The position numbers and the translations under genes are program-made. This document shows, piece by piece, positions 1-7,036 of a stretch of DNA of 12,145 bases. This DNA comes from an uncultured Thermomicrobiales bacterium (GTDB lineage Bacteria > Chloroflexota > Chloroflexia > Thermomicrobiales > Thermomicrobiaceae): positions 1-12,145 of the forward strand of contig CALAGB010000380.1 of NCBI GenBank assembly GCA_937891245.1, read 5' to 3'. The notes under the pieces are model-generated. The model was not told the DNA's origin. It worked only from the letters and a program-made list of their open reading frames with translations, and did no database searches. How positions within the stretch are numbered: position 1 is the stretch's first letter; every line of letters starts with the position of its first letter.

Positions 1-690
1 ATCCCGCAGCTGGTCGACCGAGAACAGCTCACTCTTGCCGAACTCGGTCATGTTCGCGAGCACGGGCACGTTGATCGCCCGTGCAAACCGCTCGAACTCG
101 GAAAGATCTTTCAGTGCTTCGGGGAAGATCGCGTCAGCGCCACCATCGACAAGCGCCTTCGCCCGGTCAACCGCCGCATCGAACCCTTCCACGGCGCGGA
201 TGTCCGTGCGGGCCAGAATCAGGAAGTTGGAGTCGCGGCGACCATCGACTGCCGCGTGGATGCGTTGCAGTGCCGTGTGCTCGTCAACAACCTCCTTACC
301 ATCAAGATGCCCGCAGCGCTTCGGATTCACCTGATCTTCAAGCTGCATACCCGTCGCACCCGCGTCTTCGAGCGTCTGAACGGTACGGGCGATGTTCATC
401 GGTTCACCGAAACCAGTATCGACATCAACGATGGCGGGCAACTCCGTCATCCGCGCGATCTGGGCGGCGCGCTGCGATACCTCGGTGAGCGTCGTCAAGC
501 CGATGTCGGGTAATCCAAGGTCAGCGGACAGCACGGCACCCGAAACATAGATGCCATCGAAGCCCTTGCGTTCGATGAGCCGTGCTGAGAGTGGATTGAA
601 TGCACCGGGGAACCGAAGCAGCTCGCCAGACGCCAGTCGCTCTCGAAACAAGCGGCGCTTCTCGTGTGCGGGAGTCTTCGCGTACAGCAT
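1..690 (-). CDS. prpB: Methylisocitrate lyase, 5' part (3' end beyond the window)
   Basis: The reverse strand encodes 230 uninterrupted codons from an ATG at 690 to the window edge. The product belongs to the isocitrate lyase/PEP mutase superfamily and by family knowledge cleaves 2-methylisocitrate to pyruvate and succinate in the methylcitrate pathway of propionate use, in the cytoplasm. Visible motifs are 'YVSGAVLSADLGLPDIG' (residues 48-64), the Mg-binding 'DVDTGFG' (89-95) and the catalytic loop 'KRCGH' (124-128) with Cys126. 'LARTDIRAVEG' (159-169), 'FPEA' (189-192) and 'LANMTEFGKSELF' (211-223) also fit. KRCGH with the SGAVLSADLG context favours PrpB over isocitrate lyase AceA or PEP mutase. 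E. coli PrpB has about 296 residues, so roughly 65-75 are missing. A GAAAGG sequence lies about 8 bases before the start. It is separated from the pilus genes by 552 bp and probably unrelated to them. Confidence 0.9.
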   Translation of the reverse strand, partial: MLYAKTPAHEKRRLFRERLASGELLRFPGAFNPLSARLIERKGFDGIYVSGAVLSADLGLPDIGLTTLTEVSQRAAQIARMTELPAIVDVDTGFGEPMNIARTVQTLEDAGATGMQLEDQVNPKRCGHLDGKEVVDEHTALQRIHAAVDGRRDSNFLILARTDIRAVEGFDAAVDRAKALVDGGADAIFPEALKDLSEFERFARAINVPVLANMTEFGKSELFSVDQLRD

Positions 691-1242
691 CAACCGGGAC
701 CTTTCGGATTGCGAACCGGCGCAAGAACACCGGCTTTCGCGACGATCATGAATCACGCGATTTCGGCGAGCGTCAGCCTGAGCCGTCGCCGGGCAAGTTC
801 GAAGAAGAAACGGCTGGGCTCTAGCTCCGCTGCGCCGCCGCGCTATCGTCTCCGGGCAGCACCGAGCGTGCGCCGGCGTTCCCGTTGTGCTCCGCACATC
901 CACGAGTGGAGCGCCGTCCTCTTCGCCTCATAGTGTCAGCCAGCTTATCGGGCCTTGGCAAGGAGTAACAAGTCCCCGAGAATCCACCGCAGTCAACGAC
1001 GACTATTCAATTGCGCATAAGGACAGTTATCCGCAAAACAGATGGCGCTCACGCCGCGGATCTCATCCCCACTCACTGGAGGCCCGTGGAGTTCGACGAA
1101 AGACGTCCGGGGGGGCCGCCAGCATCGGCCACCGTATTTCACCCGTCATGCCGTATGGCAGATTCATGCCCCGACCGCGGTACGTTGGCGGCTCCGAACC
1201 ACGGTTGTCCCACTCAAACGCTCGATCGAATTGAGCCTGTTG
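691..1242. other. Intergenic stretch without a recognisable gene
   Basis: This 552-bp gap lies between the last pilus-region lipoprotein gene and prpB. Open frames on both strands here have no recognisable motifs or convincing ribosome binding sites, and they look like chance frames in GC-rich DNA. It should hold the prpB promoter on the minus strand. Candidate pieces near 940-975 (for example TAAGCT, with TTGTTA upstream) match the sigma-70 consensus at only 4 of 6 positions each, so I do not call a promoter. The only structured element I noted is the inverted repeat at 1029-1061. Confidence 0.6.
1029..1061 (-). terminator. Nested inverted repeat, possible weak terminator of the lipoprotein unit
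   Basis: Read on the minus strand, an outer arm ATCCGC is followed by an inner hairpin GGCG-TGAG-CGCC, then ATCTGTTTT, then the outer complement GCGGAT. The inner stem followed by a short T-run resembles an intrinsic terminator for the minus-strand genes ending at 1243. Both stems are short and the site is about 180 bp past the stop codon, so this is tentative. The outer arms could equally form a competing structure. Confidence 0.3.
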
Positions 1243-2295
1243 TTATGTCCAGTTACTCGTCGTCGCGTCGTACGCCGCACGCGTGGGACGTTCAACCACC
1301 GCGACCGGCATCGGTGGAACGAAACCGGTGCTGTTGTGGTAGCGCCAGCGATAGTAATGGAGTCCGATGTTGGTGAATTCGACCTGCAGGCCGGCTTTGT
1401 TGTTCGGGTTGAAGGACAATGCCCGGCGCTCGAAGAGCTGCACCAGCACAAGCTGCGATGTGCCGCCGAAGCGTGCGGTCACCCAGTACGGCTCGCTGAT
1501 CGGATGCCCCATGACGTACAGCCAGTTCAGGTCCATCGCGGCCAAATCGTGGTCGAAGTAATTGACGAACACGTCGGCGATATTGTGCCCGACCGTCGCA
1601 TCGTAGCTGGCGATCGTCACCGGCACCGGCGGAGCGATCTCGACATCGCCCTGGCCGTGGACGAATTTCGTGGTCACCGGCTGACCGCTGCGATCGGCCG
1701 TCGCGGACACGCCTGCTTCACCAAAGTCGGCATACACGGGGGTGGCCGGATCGGCATTGTCCAGATCGCCCGTCACCGGGATCTGGGCCGGCACCAGCGT
1801 GTCGAACGCGGTTGCTCCCACTTGCACGCGACCAGTGACGAGCTCGGTCGTGAGCAGCCCGCTCGTGACATACCACTCGCTGGTCGGATCGGCGCCGGGA
1901 TCGTTGATCTCCATCCGACCTTTATCGAAGTACTCGACCAGACGCTTGCCGCCGGGTGATTCGGCGTACGGCTCCTCTTCGGCGCCGAACGGCACCGGTT
2001 GGCCCCAGAACCAGGCTCGCGACAGGTCTCCGCTGGCCACCGCGCCGTCGTATTGCTGCCAAAGCGCACGAAACGCGGGATCAGCGAACCCTTCGCTGTC
2101 CAGCTTGATCGCCGAGGACACGAGCGGCAGGACGGCGTTCGTCGACGCATCCGCTCGGCCGGGCGTCGGCGTTGGCAACGGAGTAAGCGTCGGGACAACC
2201 GGTGTTTGCACGTCCATGCAGGAGACCAGCGCGAACGCGAGGCCCACGATCAACGCGAGCCGGAAGAACGATGACGACTGTCTAGTCATCCGCAT
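1243..2295 (-). CDS. Predicted lipoprotein with Chloroflexota-type C-terminal motif
   Basis: The product has 350 residues. Residues 1-26 form a lipoprotein signal peptide (basic start, hydrophobic 13-24, lipobox LVSC with Cys26), so it should be anchored on the outer face of the cytoplasmic membrane. A Thr-Pro linker ('VVPTLTPLPTPTPG', 33-46) precedes a globular region with no catalytic motif that I can name. The C-terminal part contains 'FERRALSF' (288-295), 'EFTNIGLHYYRWRY' (306-319); similar 'ERR.L.[FY].P.N...HYY.WRY' segments recur in secreted proteins of Chloroflexota, function unknown. I chose the ATG at 2295 because GGAGGA lies 7 bases before it; a GTG at 2310 would add five residues but would place that site inside the gene. 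It lies 41 bp after the preceding lipoprotein gene and is probably the last gene of the unit. A role as a pilus accessory or surface protein is inferred from location only. Confidence 0.8.
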   Translation of the reverse strand: MRMTRQSSSFFRLALIVGLAFALVSCMDVQTPVVPTLTPLPTPTPGRADASTNAVLPLVSSAIKLDSEGFADPAFRALWQQYDGAVASGDLSRAWFWGQPVPFGAEEEPYAESPGGKRLVEYFDKGRMEINDPGADPTSEWYVTSGLLTTELVTGRVQVGATAFDTLVPAQIPVTGDLDNADPATPVYADFGEAGVSATADRSGQPVTTKFVHGQGDVEIAPPVPVTIASYDATVGHNIADVFVNYFDHDLAAMDLNWLYVMGHPISEPYWVTARFGGTSQLVLVQLFERRALSFNPNNKAGLQVEFTNIGLHYYRWRYHNSTGFVPPMPVAVVERPTRAAYDATTSNWT

Positions 2296-2302
2296 CGACG
2301 TG

Positions 2303-2308
2303 TCCTCC
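2303..2308 (-). promoter_or_regulatory. Ribosome binding site deciding the start at 2295
   Basis: GGAGGA on the minus strand sits 7 bases before the ATG at 2295. It would lie inside the coding sequence if the in-frame GTG at 2310 were used, so it favours the shorter protein. Confidence 0.6.
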
Positions 2309-2336
2309 ACCCTCGGCCGCGTCCACCGTCCACGCG

Positions 2337-3125
2337 CTAGAGCACGGGGAAGGCCGACGCCTCGAAGATCAGTGAATCGAGCATCACATCAAAGGTTTTC
2401 ACCAGCTCCGACGTCGTCGAAGGTGTGGCGATCAAGATGATGTGCCAGGCATGTGCCGGGGTCACGACGATCGCGTGAAGGATCGATCCCTGGGTGGAAT
2501 CCACGATCGCGCGATAGCCCATCACATAGGCCGGCTGCCCCCCGACAAGGCGTCGATCAACAATCTGCACTCCAGAGACGCCCTCGGATTCGAGGGAACG
2601 CTTGCTCGCGACGTACAGATCATCGAGCGTCGCACCAGACCTGATCGGATCAACCATGATCAGGACGAACGCATTGAGCGTTGTCGTCGCAGGGCGGGTA
2701 AACGTGTCGACCGGTTGATCGTTGCTCGAGCTCTGCTTCGTCATCCAATCGACCGGAACCGACATCGCATACGGAAAGGCGAGCGATTGGAACCTCCGGA
2801 CGGCGATACCGGGGTCGGCACTCGCCGGCGTTGGTACGACGAGCGCCTGTCGGTTGACGCTTTCCTCGGCGCGACTGAGCGCTGCTCGAATGTCCTGCCG
2901 GCCATCATGATCCCAGACGCGAGCCTGCCGAAAATCATCGAGCGCCTGATTCATATTCCCCTGGCTCTCGGCGGTCAGGCCGGCGCGGTAGTACTGCTCT
3001 GCCTGGGCACGCGCGCTTTGATACGGGTCGATTGCGGTATCGGCCGGGAGGTATCGGCGTCCACCGAGCGGCGTGTCACAGGCCGCGAGCACCAAGAGCG
3101 CGGCGAGCAGTAGCAGTATTCTCAT
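2337..3125 (-). CDS. Predicted lipoprotein with helical repeat-like segment and PsbP/DUF1795-like domain
   Basis: The product has 262 residues. A short signal peptide ends in lipobox LAAC with Cys16, so membrane anchoring by lipid is expected. Residues 33-92 are helical and resemble a TPR-type pair ('AEQYYRAGLTAESQGNMNQA', 42-61, then 'LDDFRQARVWD'). After a Pro/Ala linker, residues about 108-262 begin 'RRFQSLAFPYAMSVPVDW' and alternate beta and helical stretches. This resembles the PsbP/DUF1795 style of small alpha/beta domain, which I judge by pattern only. Its ATG overlaps the stop of the prepilin peptidase as TGATG, implying translational coupling and tight co-expression with pilin processing. 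Tad loci elsewhere carry TPR lipoproteins such as TadD; this one is shorter and only loosely similar. An accessory role in pilus assembly is inferred from the coupling. Confidence 0.8.
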   Translation of the reverse strand: MRILLLLAALLVLAACDTPLGGRRYLPADTAIDPYQSARAQAEQYYRAGLTAESQGNMNQALDDFRQARVWDHDGRQDIRAALSRAEESVNRQALVVPTPASADPGIAVRRFQSLAFPYAMSVPVDWMTKQSSSNDQPVDTFTRPATTTLNAFVLIMVDPIRSGATLDDLYVASKRSLESEGVSGVQIVDRRLVGGQPAYVMGYRAIVDSTQGSILHAIVVTPAHAWHIILIATPSTTSELVKTFDVMLDSLIFEASAFPVL

Positions 3126-3832
3126 CAGACCACCCCGAAGAGCACGAGCGCGACACCGACGACGAGGTATGGCGCGTACGCCAGGCTGCCCCGGCGCCCA
3201 ACTCGCCGGCTGACGAGCAACAACGCCGCCGCGATGCCGCCGGCGATCACTCCCAGCGTCAACGCGGTCAGGACATCGGAAGCACCGACCATCGCGCCGA
3301 TCACTGCGGCCAGCTTAACGTCGCCCATGCCCATCCCGGGCAACAGCAAGGAGGGAATCCAAAGAAACAAAAACCCGATGACGGCACCGGCGAACGCCTC
3401 CGGAAGCGATGGGCCAAGGCCGACCGCTGCGAGGGCGAACGCCGCCAGCAGCCCAGCCGCGGTCATTCGATTGAGCACCAGGCGATGCTCGAGATCGATC
3501 GCGACGATGGCCGCAAAATAGCCGGCAAACACCAGTTGAAGCAGCGCGTGCGCCTGACCACCACTCCGATACCAGAGCGCGACGCCGGCCAGCGGCAGCC
3601 CCAGTTCGATGATCAATGCGCGCAGCGGATAGCGTACGCCGCATGTCCGACAGCGTCCGCGTGCAAAGAACCAGCCGGCGACCGGGAGCAGCGAGAGTGT
3701 CGTGCGCCCTGCCCCACAAGCCGCGCAGGTTGGCCATTCAAAGAGCGCCTGCCGGCGGGGCAGCCGATCGATCAGCAGATTCAGGCACGCACCGAGGAGC
3801 AAGCCGCCCAGCACAACCGCAACCAGGAGCAC
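3125..3832 (-). CDS. Prepilin peptidase, A24 family, with zinc/methyltransferase region
   Basis: The product has 235 residues and is a polytopic membrane aspartyl protease that cleaves the leader of type IV/Flp prepilins. The two catalytic aspartates are visible: Asp113 in 'IVAIDLEHRLVLNR' and Asp171 in 'GMGMGDVKLA', the GxGD signature. The N-terminal half carries 'ACLNLLIDRLPRR' and two CxxC pairs (Cys36/39 and Cys61/64), the zinc-binding pattern of the bifunctional PilD type, which also N-methylates the mature pilin. The Tad-specific peptidase TadV/CpaA typically lacks this part. The start is GTG at 3832, preceded by GGAGGGG at about 5 bases. The gene begins 19 bp after the DnaB-like gene and overlaps the next gene by one base. 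It is the most likely enzyme to process the Flp pilin, whose gene is not in the window. Confidence 0.92.
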   Translation of the reverse strand: MLLVAVVLGGLLLGACLNLLIDRLPRRQALFEWPTCAACGAGRTTLSLLPVAGWFFARGRCRTCGVRYPLRALIIELGLPLAGVALWYRSGGQAHALLQLVFAGYFAAIVAIDLEHRLVLNRMTAAGLLAAFALAAVGLGPSLPEAFAGAVIGFLFLWIPSLLLPGMGMGDVKLAAVIGAMVGASDVLTALTLGVIAGGIAAALLLVSRRVGRRGSLAYAPYLVVGVALVLFGVV

Positions 3833-3851
3833 GCAGTCCCCTCCTCGTCCG

Positions 3852-4940
3852 TTACTCGACCTGAATGCGATCGTCGATCAGAACTTCGGCAACGGGTCGA
3901 CCGTCAGAATCGAAGCAGGCGTACTCGAAGCGTTTGCGGAACTCGAGATCAACGAGCTGCCGCCCGCCACGGTTCTTTTCAACCGAACAAACGATCCACG
4001 AATGGAACGACTGCGCCTGATGCGGATTGAAGGTGAGGTTCTGTCGAGTGACGATGCGATGTTTCTCGTTGAGAATCAGGATCAAGTCCGCTTCGTAGAG
4101 GATGGCGGAACCACCCCGCAGGTGATGAATGCGCAAGCGAGGCGCGCGCAGCCCGTCGCTGTCCGCCGCGACGATCGCCACGACCGGCACGCCGAGCGAC
4201 AGGGCGAGATCCTTCAGTCCTTCGACGACCCGTGTCACCCGATCGGTCTCGCTGAGGCTTCCGCCGTAGACCGGAACTTTTTGGAGGTAGTCGACAAAGA
4301 GCACGCAGGGAGTTGCTGGGTGCCCATCGCGCAAGGAAACGAGTTCCGCGGCGAGGATCGTCAGATCGGTATAGGTGGCCGAACCGCGATGGAGAAGCAA
4401 GCGCTCCGCGTAGCGTGCCATCCGTTCGGCAGACCGAGCCAACGCCGGCACTTCGTCGATCAGGGCGCGCAAGCTCGCGTTCTGGCGAGCCCCGGCGCGA
4501 TCAATGTGCGTCACCACATCGCGCAGTCGTACGCCATTCTCGAACTCGGGGCCGATCGGGTCGTAACTTTCCAACGAGAGCAGCCGGTTGAGTAAGTACT
4601 GCTCCTCGTGCTCGTAGCAGACGTAGAGCACATGGGCGCCGGAGGCCGCCAGGTTACGCGCCATTTGCAGCGTCATGGTGGTCTTGCCAATCCCCTGGCC
4701 GCCGCCAATCAGCGTCAGCTCGCCTGGCTTGAGACCGCCGGACAGCACCTGATCGAGCGCCGAGAATCCGGTCGCCTGTGGCCGGCGTGCCGCGACCCCA
4801 CCGTCGCGGAGCGACTGGTCGAGCTCGGAAAGCAGCATCGCGACCGGCCGAGGGCGATGCGATTCGCGCGCGATTTGGGACGCGACACGGCTGATCGAAT
4901 TGGCCATCTCGACGCTCATCCGCGGTTGCTCAGGTGGCAT
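3852..4940 (-). CDS. Orphan DnaB C-terminal-domain (RecA-fold, SF4) ATPase
   Basis: The product has 362 residues from the ATG at 4940. It matches the ATPase half of replicative helicase DnaB: 'TGFSALDQVLSGGLKPGEL' (57-75), Walker A 'GGGQGIGKTT' (79-88), 'VCYEHEEQYLLNRLLSLE' (107-124) with Glu110 at the usual catalytic position, Walker B 'VLFVDYLQ' (213-220), 'LRGGSAILYEADLILIL' (274-290) and a terminal 'EKNRGGRQLVDLEFRKRF' (321-338), equivalent to the KQRNG arginine-finger segment of DnaB. The DnaB N-terminal domain that contacts primase is absent; about 55 residues without a recognisable fold take its place. The gene sits between VWA-tadC and the prepilin peptidase, so it is unlikely to be the main replicative helicase. 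A KaiC/RadA-like regulatory ATPase is an alternative, but VDYLQ and the C-terminal KNRGG favour DnaB_C. Starts at GTG 4946 and ATG 4919 are also possible. Function unknown. Confidence 0.82.
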   Translation of the reverse strand: MPPEQPRMSVEMANSISRVASQIARESHRPRPVAMLLSELDQSLRDGGVAARRPQATGFSALDQVLSGGLKPGELTLIGGGQGIGKTTMTLQMARNLAASGAHVLYVCYEHEEQYLLNRLLSLESYDPIGPEFENGVRLRDVVTHIDRAGARQNASLRALIDEVPALARSAERMARYAERLLLHRGSATYTDLTILAAELVSLRDGHPATPCVLFVDYLQKVPVYGGSLSETDRVTRVVEGLKDLALSLGVPVVAIVAADSDGLRAPRLRIHHLRGGSAILYEADLILILNEKHRIVTRQNLTFNPHQAQSFHSWIVCSVEKNRGGRQLVDLEFRKRFEYACFDSDGRPVAEVLIDDRIQVE

Positions 4941-5020
4941 TACCACAGCCCCGACGCCAATCGCGCGGTGCGTTCGTGTCCGCTTCCCTCAACGATCGTC
5001 GCGTGCCATTTCGCGGTCAT
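4940..5020 (-). CDS. Possible 26-residue small ORF coupled to the DnaB-like gene
   Basis: On the minus strand an ATG at 5020 opens 26 codons ending in TAA. The final A of that stop is the first base of the ATG of the DnaB-like gene (TAATG), the usual geometry for translational coupling. AGGAG lies only two bases before the ATG, closer than normal. The peptide begins MTAKWHATIVEG, ends RLASGLW, and resembles nothing I know. It could be a leader peptide that lets ribosomes reach the downstream start, which has no good ribosome binding site of its own, or it could be chance. Confidence 0.25.
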   Translation of the reverse strand: MTAKWHATIVEGSGHERTARLASGLW

Positions 5021-5056
5021 CGCTCCTAACCCACCCCTCAACCGACTGACGGGTTC

Positions 5057-5072
5057 GATCGCGCAAGCGATC
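5057..5072 (-). other. Perfect 6-bp hairpin touching the VWA-TadC stop codon
   Basis: Arms GATCGC and GCGATC are separated by four bases, with the first arm overlapping the TAG at 5074-5072 on the minus strand. No T-run follows, so it is not a convincing intrinsic terminator. It could slow ribosomes or protect an upstream transcript end. Confidence 0.3.
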
Positions 5073-6997
5073 TAGCCGCCACCGAACATCGATCGAATCT
5101 GCACGACAGCAGGCGACATGATGATCATGAAGAGCGCAGGCATGATCAGGACGCCCATGGCGACCACCATCTTGACTCCGGCCTCGTGGGCCAACTTCTC
5201 GGCGCGCTGCTTCCGCTTGATTCGGAGTTGTTGCGCCTGGAGCGAGAGCGTCCGGGCGATGCCCATGCCAAGTTCGTCAGCTTGCACCATCGCCGACGTA
5301 AAGGTCGTTACCTCGAGGAGCCCCACGCGATCGGCCATGCCGCGCAACGCATCACGCCGGCCACGTCCCATTTGCAGCTCCGCCAGAACGATGGCGAATT
5401 CATCCGAAAGCGCGTTGTCCCAGCGATTGACCACCTCAAGCATGGCACCATCCAGGCTAAGCCCGGCTTCGACACAGATGGTCAGCAAATCAAGTGCATC
5501 GGGCAGTGCTCGCAGGATCGAGTCGCGCCGGGCTTTGATCCGCCGCTTGATCCAAAAGGTTGGAAGGCGGTAGCCGAGGAAACCGAACGTGACGGTCATG
5601 ACCAGCCCACGCAAGAGACTGTCTCCACGGAGGGTCAGCAACACCCCCACGATAAGCCCCGCGATGCCCAGCACGAATTTCGCGGCGACGAATTGGGCGA
5701 CGCGCCAACCCATCGGGTTTCCGGCGTGCATGAGCTGTCGCGAGATGCGTTGCACCTGATTCGGCGGCAGGAGACGCGTGATGATGCCGGCGAGGACACG
5801 TGCTCCCCCCACCGCCAGTTCGCCGAAGAGCGAGCGCCCACCGGTAGCAGTTGGATCGCTGACCGCTCCACCGACAAAGAAGGCAAGCCGCGACTGACGT
5901 TCGCGCTGCGCCTGCACCAACGCCAGCCCACCGGCCGCGAGCAGCACGCCGAGCGCGACGAGTCCGCTGGTCTCATACGCTGTGTTCAGGCCGAGGACCG
6001 CCGATGATTCCCGCACCGGTGCGTCGGCGGCTGCATTCGTGCCGGACGAGCGCGTATAGGTCGGCGTCACGTAGTTGGTATCGGCGCTCGCGACTCCCTG
6101 TGGTGTTTGGGCAGTCAGCCGCAACGCGACCTTTGAGCCGATTGCCGCCGTCGCCGGGGAGCGGTAGTCGATCTCGTATCGGTTGCGCAGTTGATTGGAC
6201 ATCAACTGGAAGGCATAACCGATGTCCTGCGCCGTCGGCGCACTGTAGGAGCGCCCACCACTCTCGGCCGCGATCTGATCGAGCGCGTTCGCATCGATGT
6301 CGCTGCCGATCCCAATGGTGTAGACGCGGATGCCACTGTCATGAACCAGCGCCAGGGCGTGGACAAGGTCGATGGCGCTTTCGGTGTCCTGGCCGTCGGT
6401 CATGAGCACGATCGCCTTGCTGCCGTCGGCCGCCTTGGTTTGCTGCAACGCGAGATAGAGCGCATCGTAGATCCGCGTATTGCCCTGCGGCGTGAGCTGT
6501 TCGATCTTGTTGATGAGCGCCCCATGGTCGCTGGTGAACGGCGATCGCAGGGAGAACTCGCTGTCGAACTGAATCAGGCCAACGCGATCGATCGGCCGCA
6601 TCTGGTTGACGAAGGCGGTCGCGGCTTCCTGAGCGCTCTGGATCTTTCCACTCTCAGCCATGCTCAGGCTGGTATCGAGAACGAGCATGACCGTCAGCGG
6701 AGTCGTGGTGGCTTGCAGGGCATCGCCGGAATCGACCGATTGCTGCCGGCCATTCTCGTACACGGCGAACGCGCCACCCGAAAGCCCGGTTATCGGCAGG
6801 CCGTCGGAACCGAGCGCCTCGACGGTGACTTTGACAGACGGATAGCTGGACGTGTTCACGTCGATCACGTTGAGCTGCGGTCCGCCATCTGCGCGCACAT
6901 CCGGTGCCAGGCAGAAACTGAGCGCCAGAAGCGGCACGATAATGCTCAACAACCGACCGAGTCGAGCGAATCTGCGGGGAGGTGCAAACGCGATCAC
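5072..6997 (-). CDS. tadC: Fusion of a secreted von Willebrand factor A domain to TadC pilus platform protein
   Basis: The product has 641 residues, about twice the usual TadC length. Residues 1-36 are a signal peptide or first membrane anchor. Residues about 100-275 are a VWA domain with an intact MIDAS: D108-x-S110-x-S112 in 'LDTSLSM', Thr174 in 'GNTRIYDAL' and Asp201 in 'LMTDGQD'. A small beta region (40-95) precedes it and a linker (280-340) follows. A membrane segment at 343-362 leads to the TadC part, with helices near 437-455, 463-480 and 608-630 and the T2SSF domain at about 497-625 ('LPDALDLLTICVEAGLSLDG', 498-517). The topology puts the VWA domain outside and the TadC loops in the cytoplasm, where they would meet TadA and TadB. 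GTG at 6997 is preceded by GGAGG at 6 bases. The reading frame runs through both domains without a break, so this is a true fusion. It heads a second transcription unit, 131 bp after tadB. Confidence 0.92.
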   Translation of the reverse strand: MIAFAPPRRFARLGRLLSIIVPLLALSFCLAPDVRADGGPQLNVIDVNTSSYPSVKVTVEALGSDGLPITGLSGGAFAVYENGRQQSVDSGDALQATTTPLTVMLVLDTSLSMAESGKIQSAQEAATAFVNQMRPIDRVGLIQFDSEFSLRSPFTSDHGALINKIEQLTPQGNTRIYDALYLALQQTKAADGSKAIVLMTDGQDTESAIDLVHALALVHDSGIRVYTIGIGSDIDANALDQIAAESGGRSYSAPTAQDIGYAFQLMSNQLRNRYEIDYRSPATAAIGSKVALRLTAQTPQGVASADTNYVTPTYTRSSGTNAAADAPVRESSAVLGLNTAYETSGLVALGVLLAAGGLALVQAQRERQSRLAFFVGGAVSDPTATGGRSLFGELAVGGARVLAGIITRLLPPNQVQRISRQLMHAGNPMGWRVAQFVAAKFVLGIAGLIVGVLLTLRGDSLLRGLVMTVTFGFLGYRLPTFWIKRRIKARRDSILRALPDALDLLTICVEAGLSLDGAMLEVVNRWDNALSDEFAIVLAELQMGRGRRDALRGMADRVGLLEVTTFTSAMVQADELGMGIARTLSLQAQQLRIKRKQRAEKLAHEAGVKMVVAMGVLIMPALFMIIMSPAVVQIRSMFGGG

Positions 6998-7036
6998 GCA
7001 CGGCCTCCATCACGGATGAGCAATTCTTCGCTGTTC

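Noticed and set aside
784..820. A short minus-strand frame tail reading like a helix-turn-helix end (RLRLTLAEIA)
   Set aside because: It is only 26 codons between stops with no start codon, so there is no support for a gene or a gene remnant.
1042..1959. A 305-codon open frame on the plus strand
   Set aside because: It covers the gene-free gap and the antisense of the lipoprotein gene, has no domain or convincing start signal, and its His/Arg/Val-rich composition is typical of a shadow frame.
3032..4030. A 332-codon open frame on the plus strand
   Set aside because: It is antisense to the prepilin peptidase and parts of both neighbours; the product is Arg/Gln/Pro-rich low complexity with no motif.
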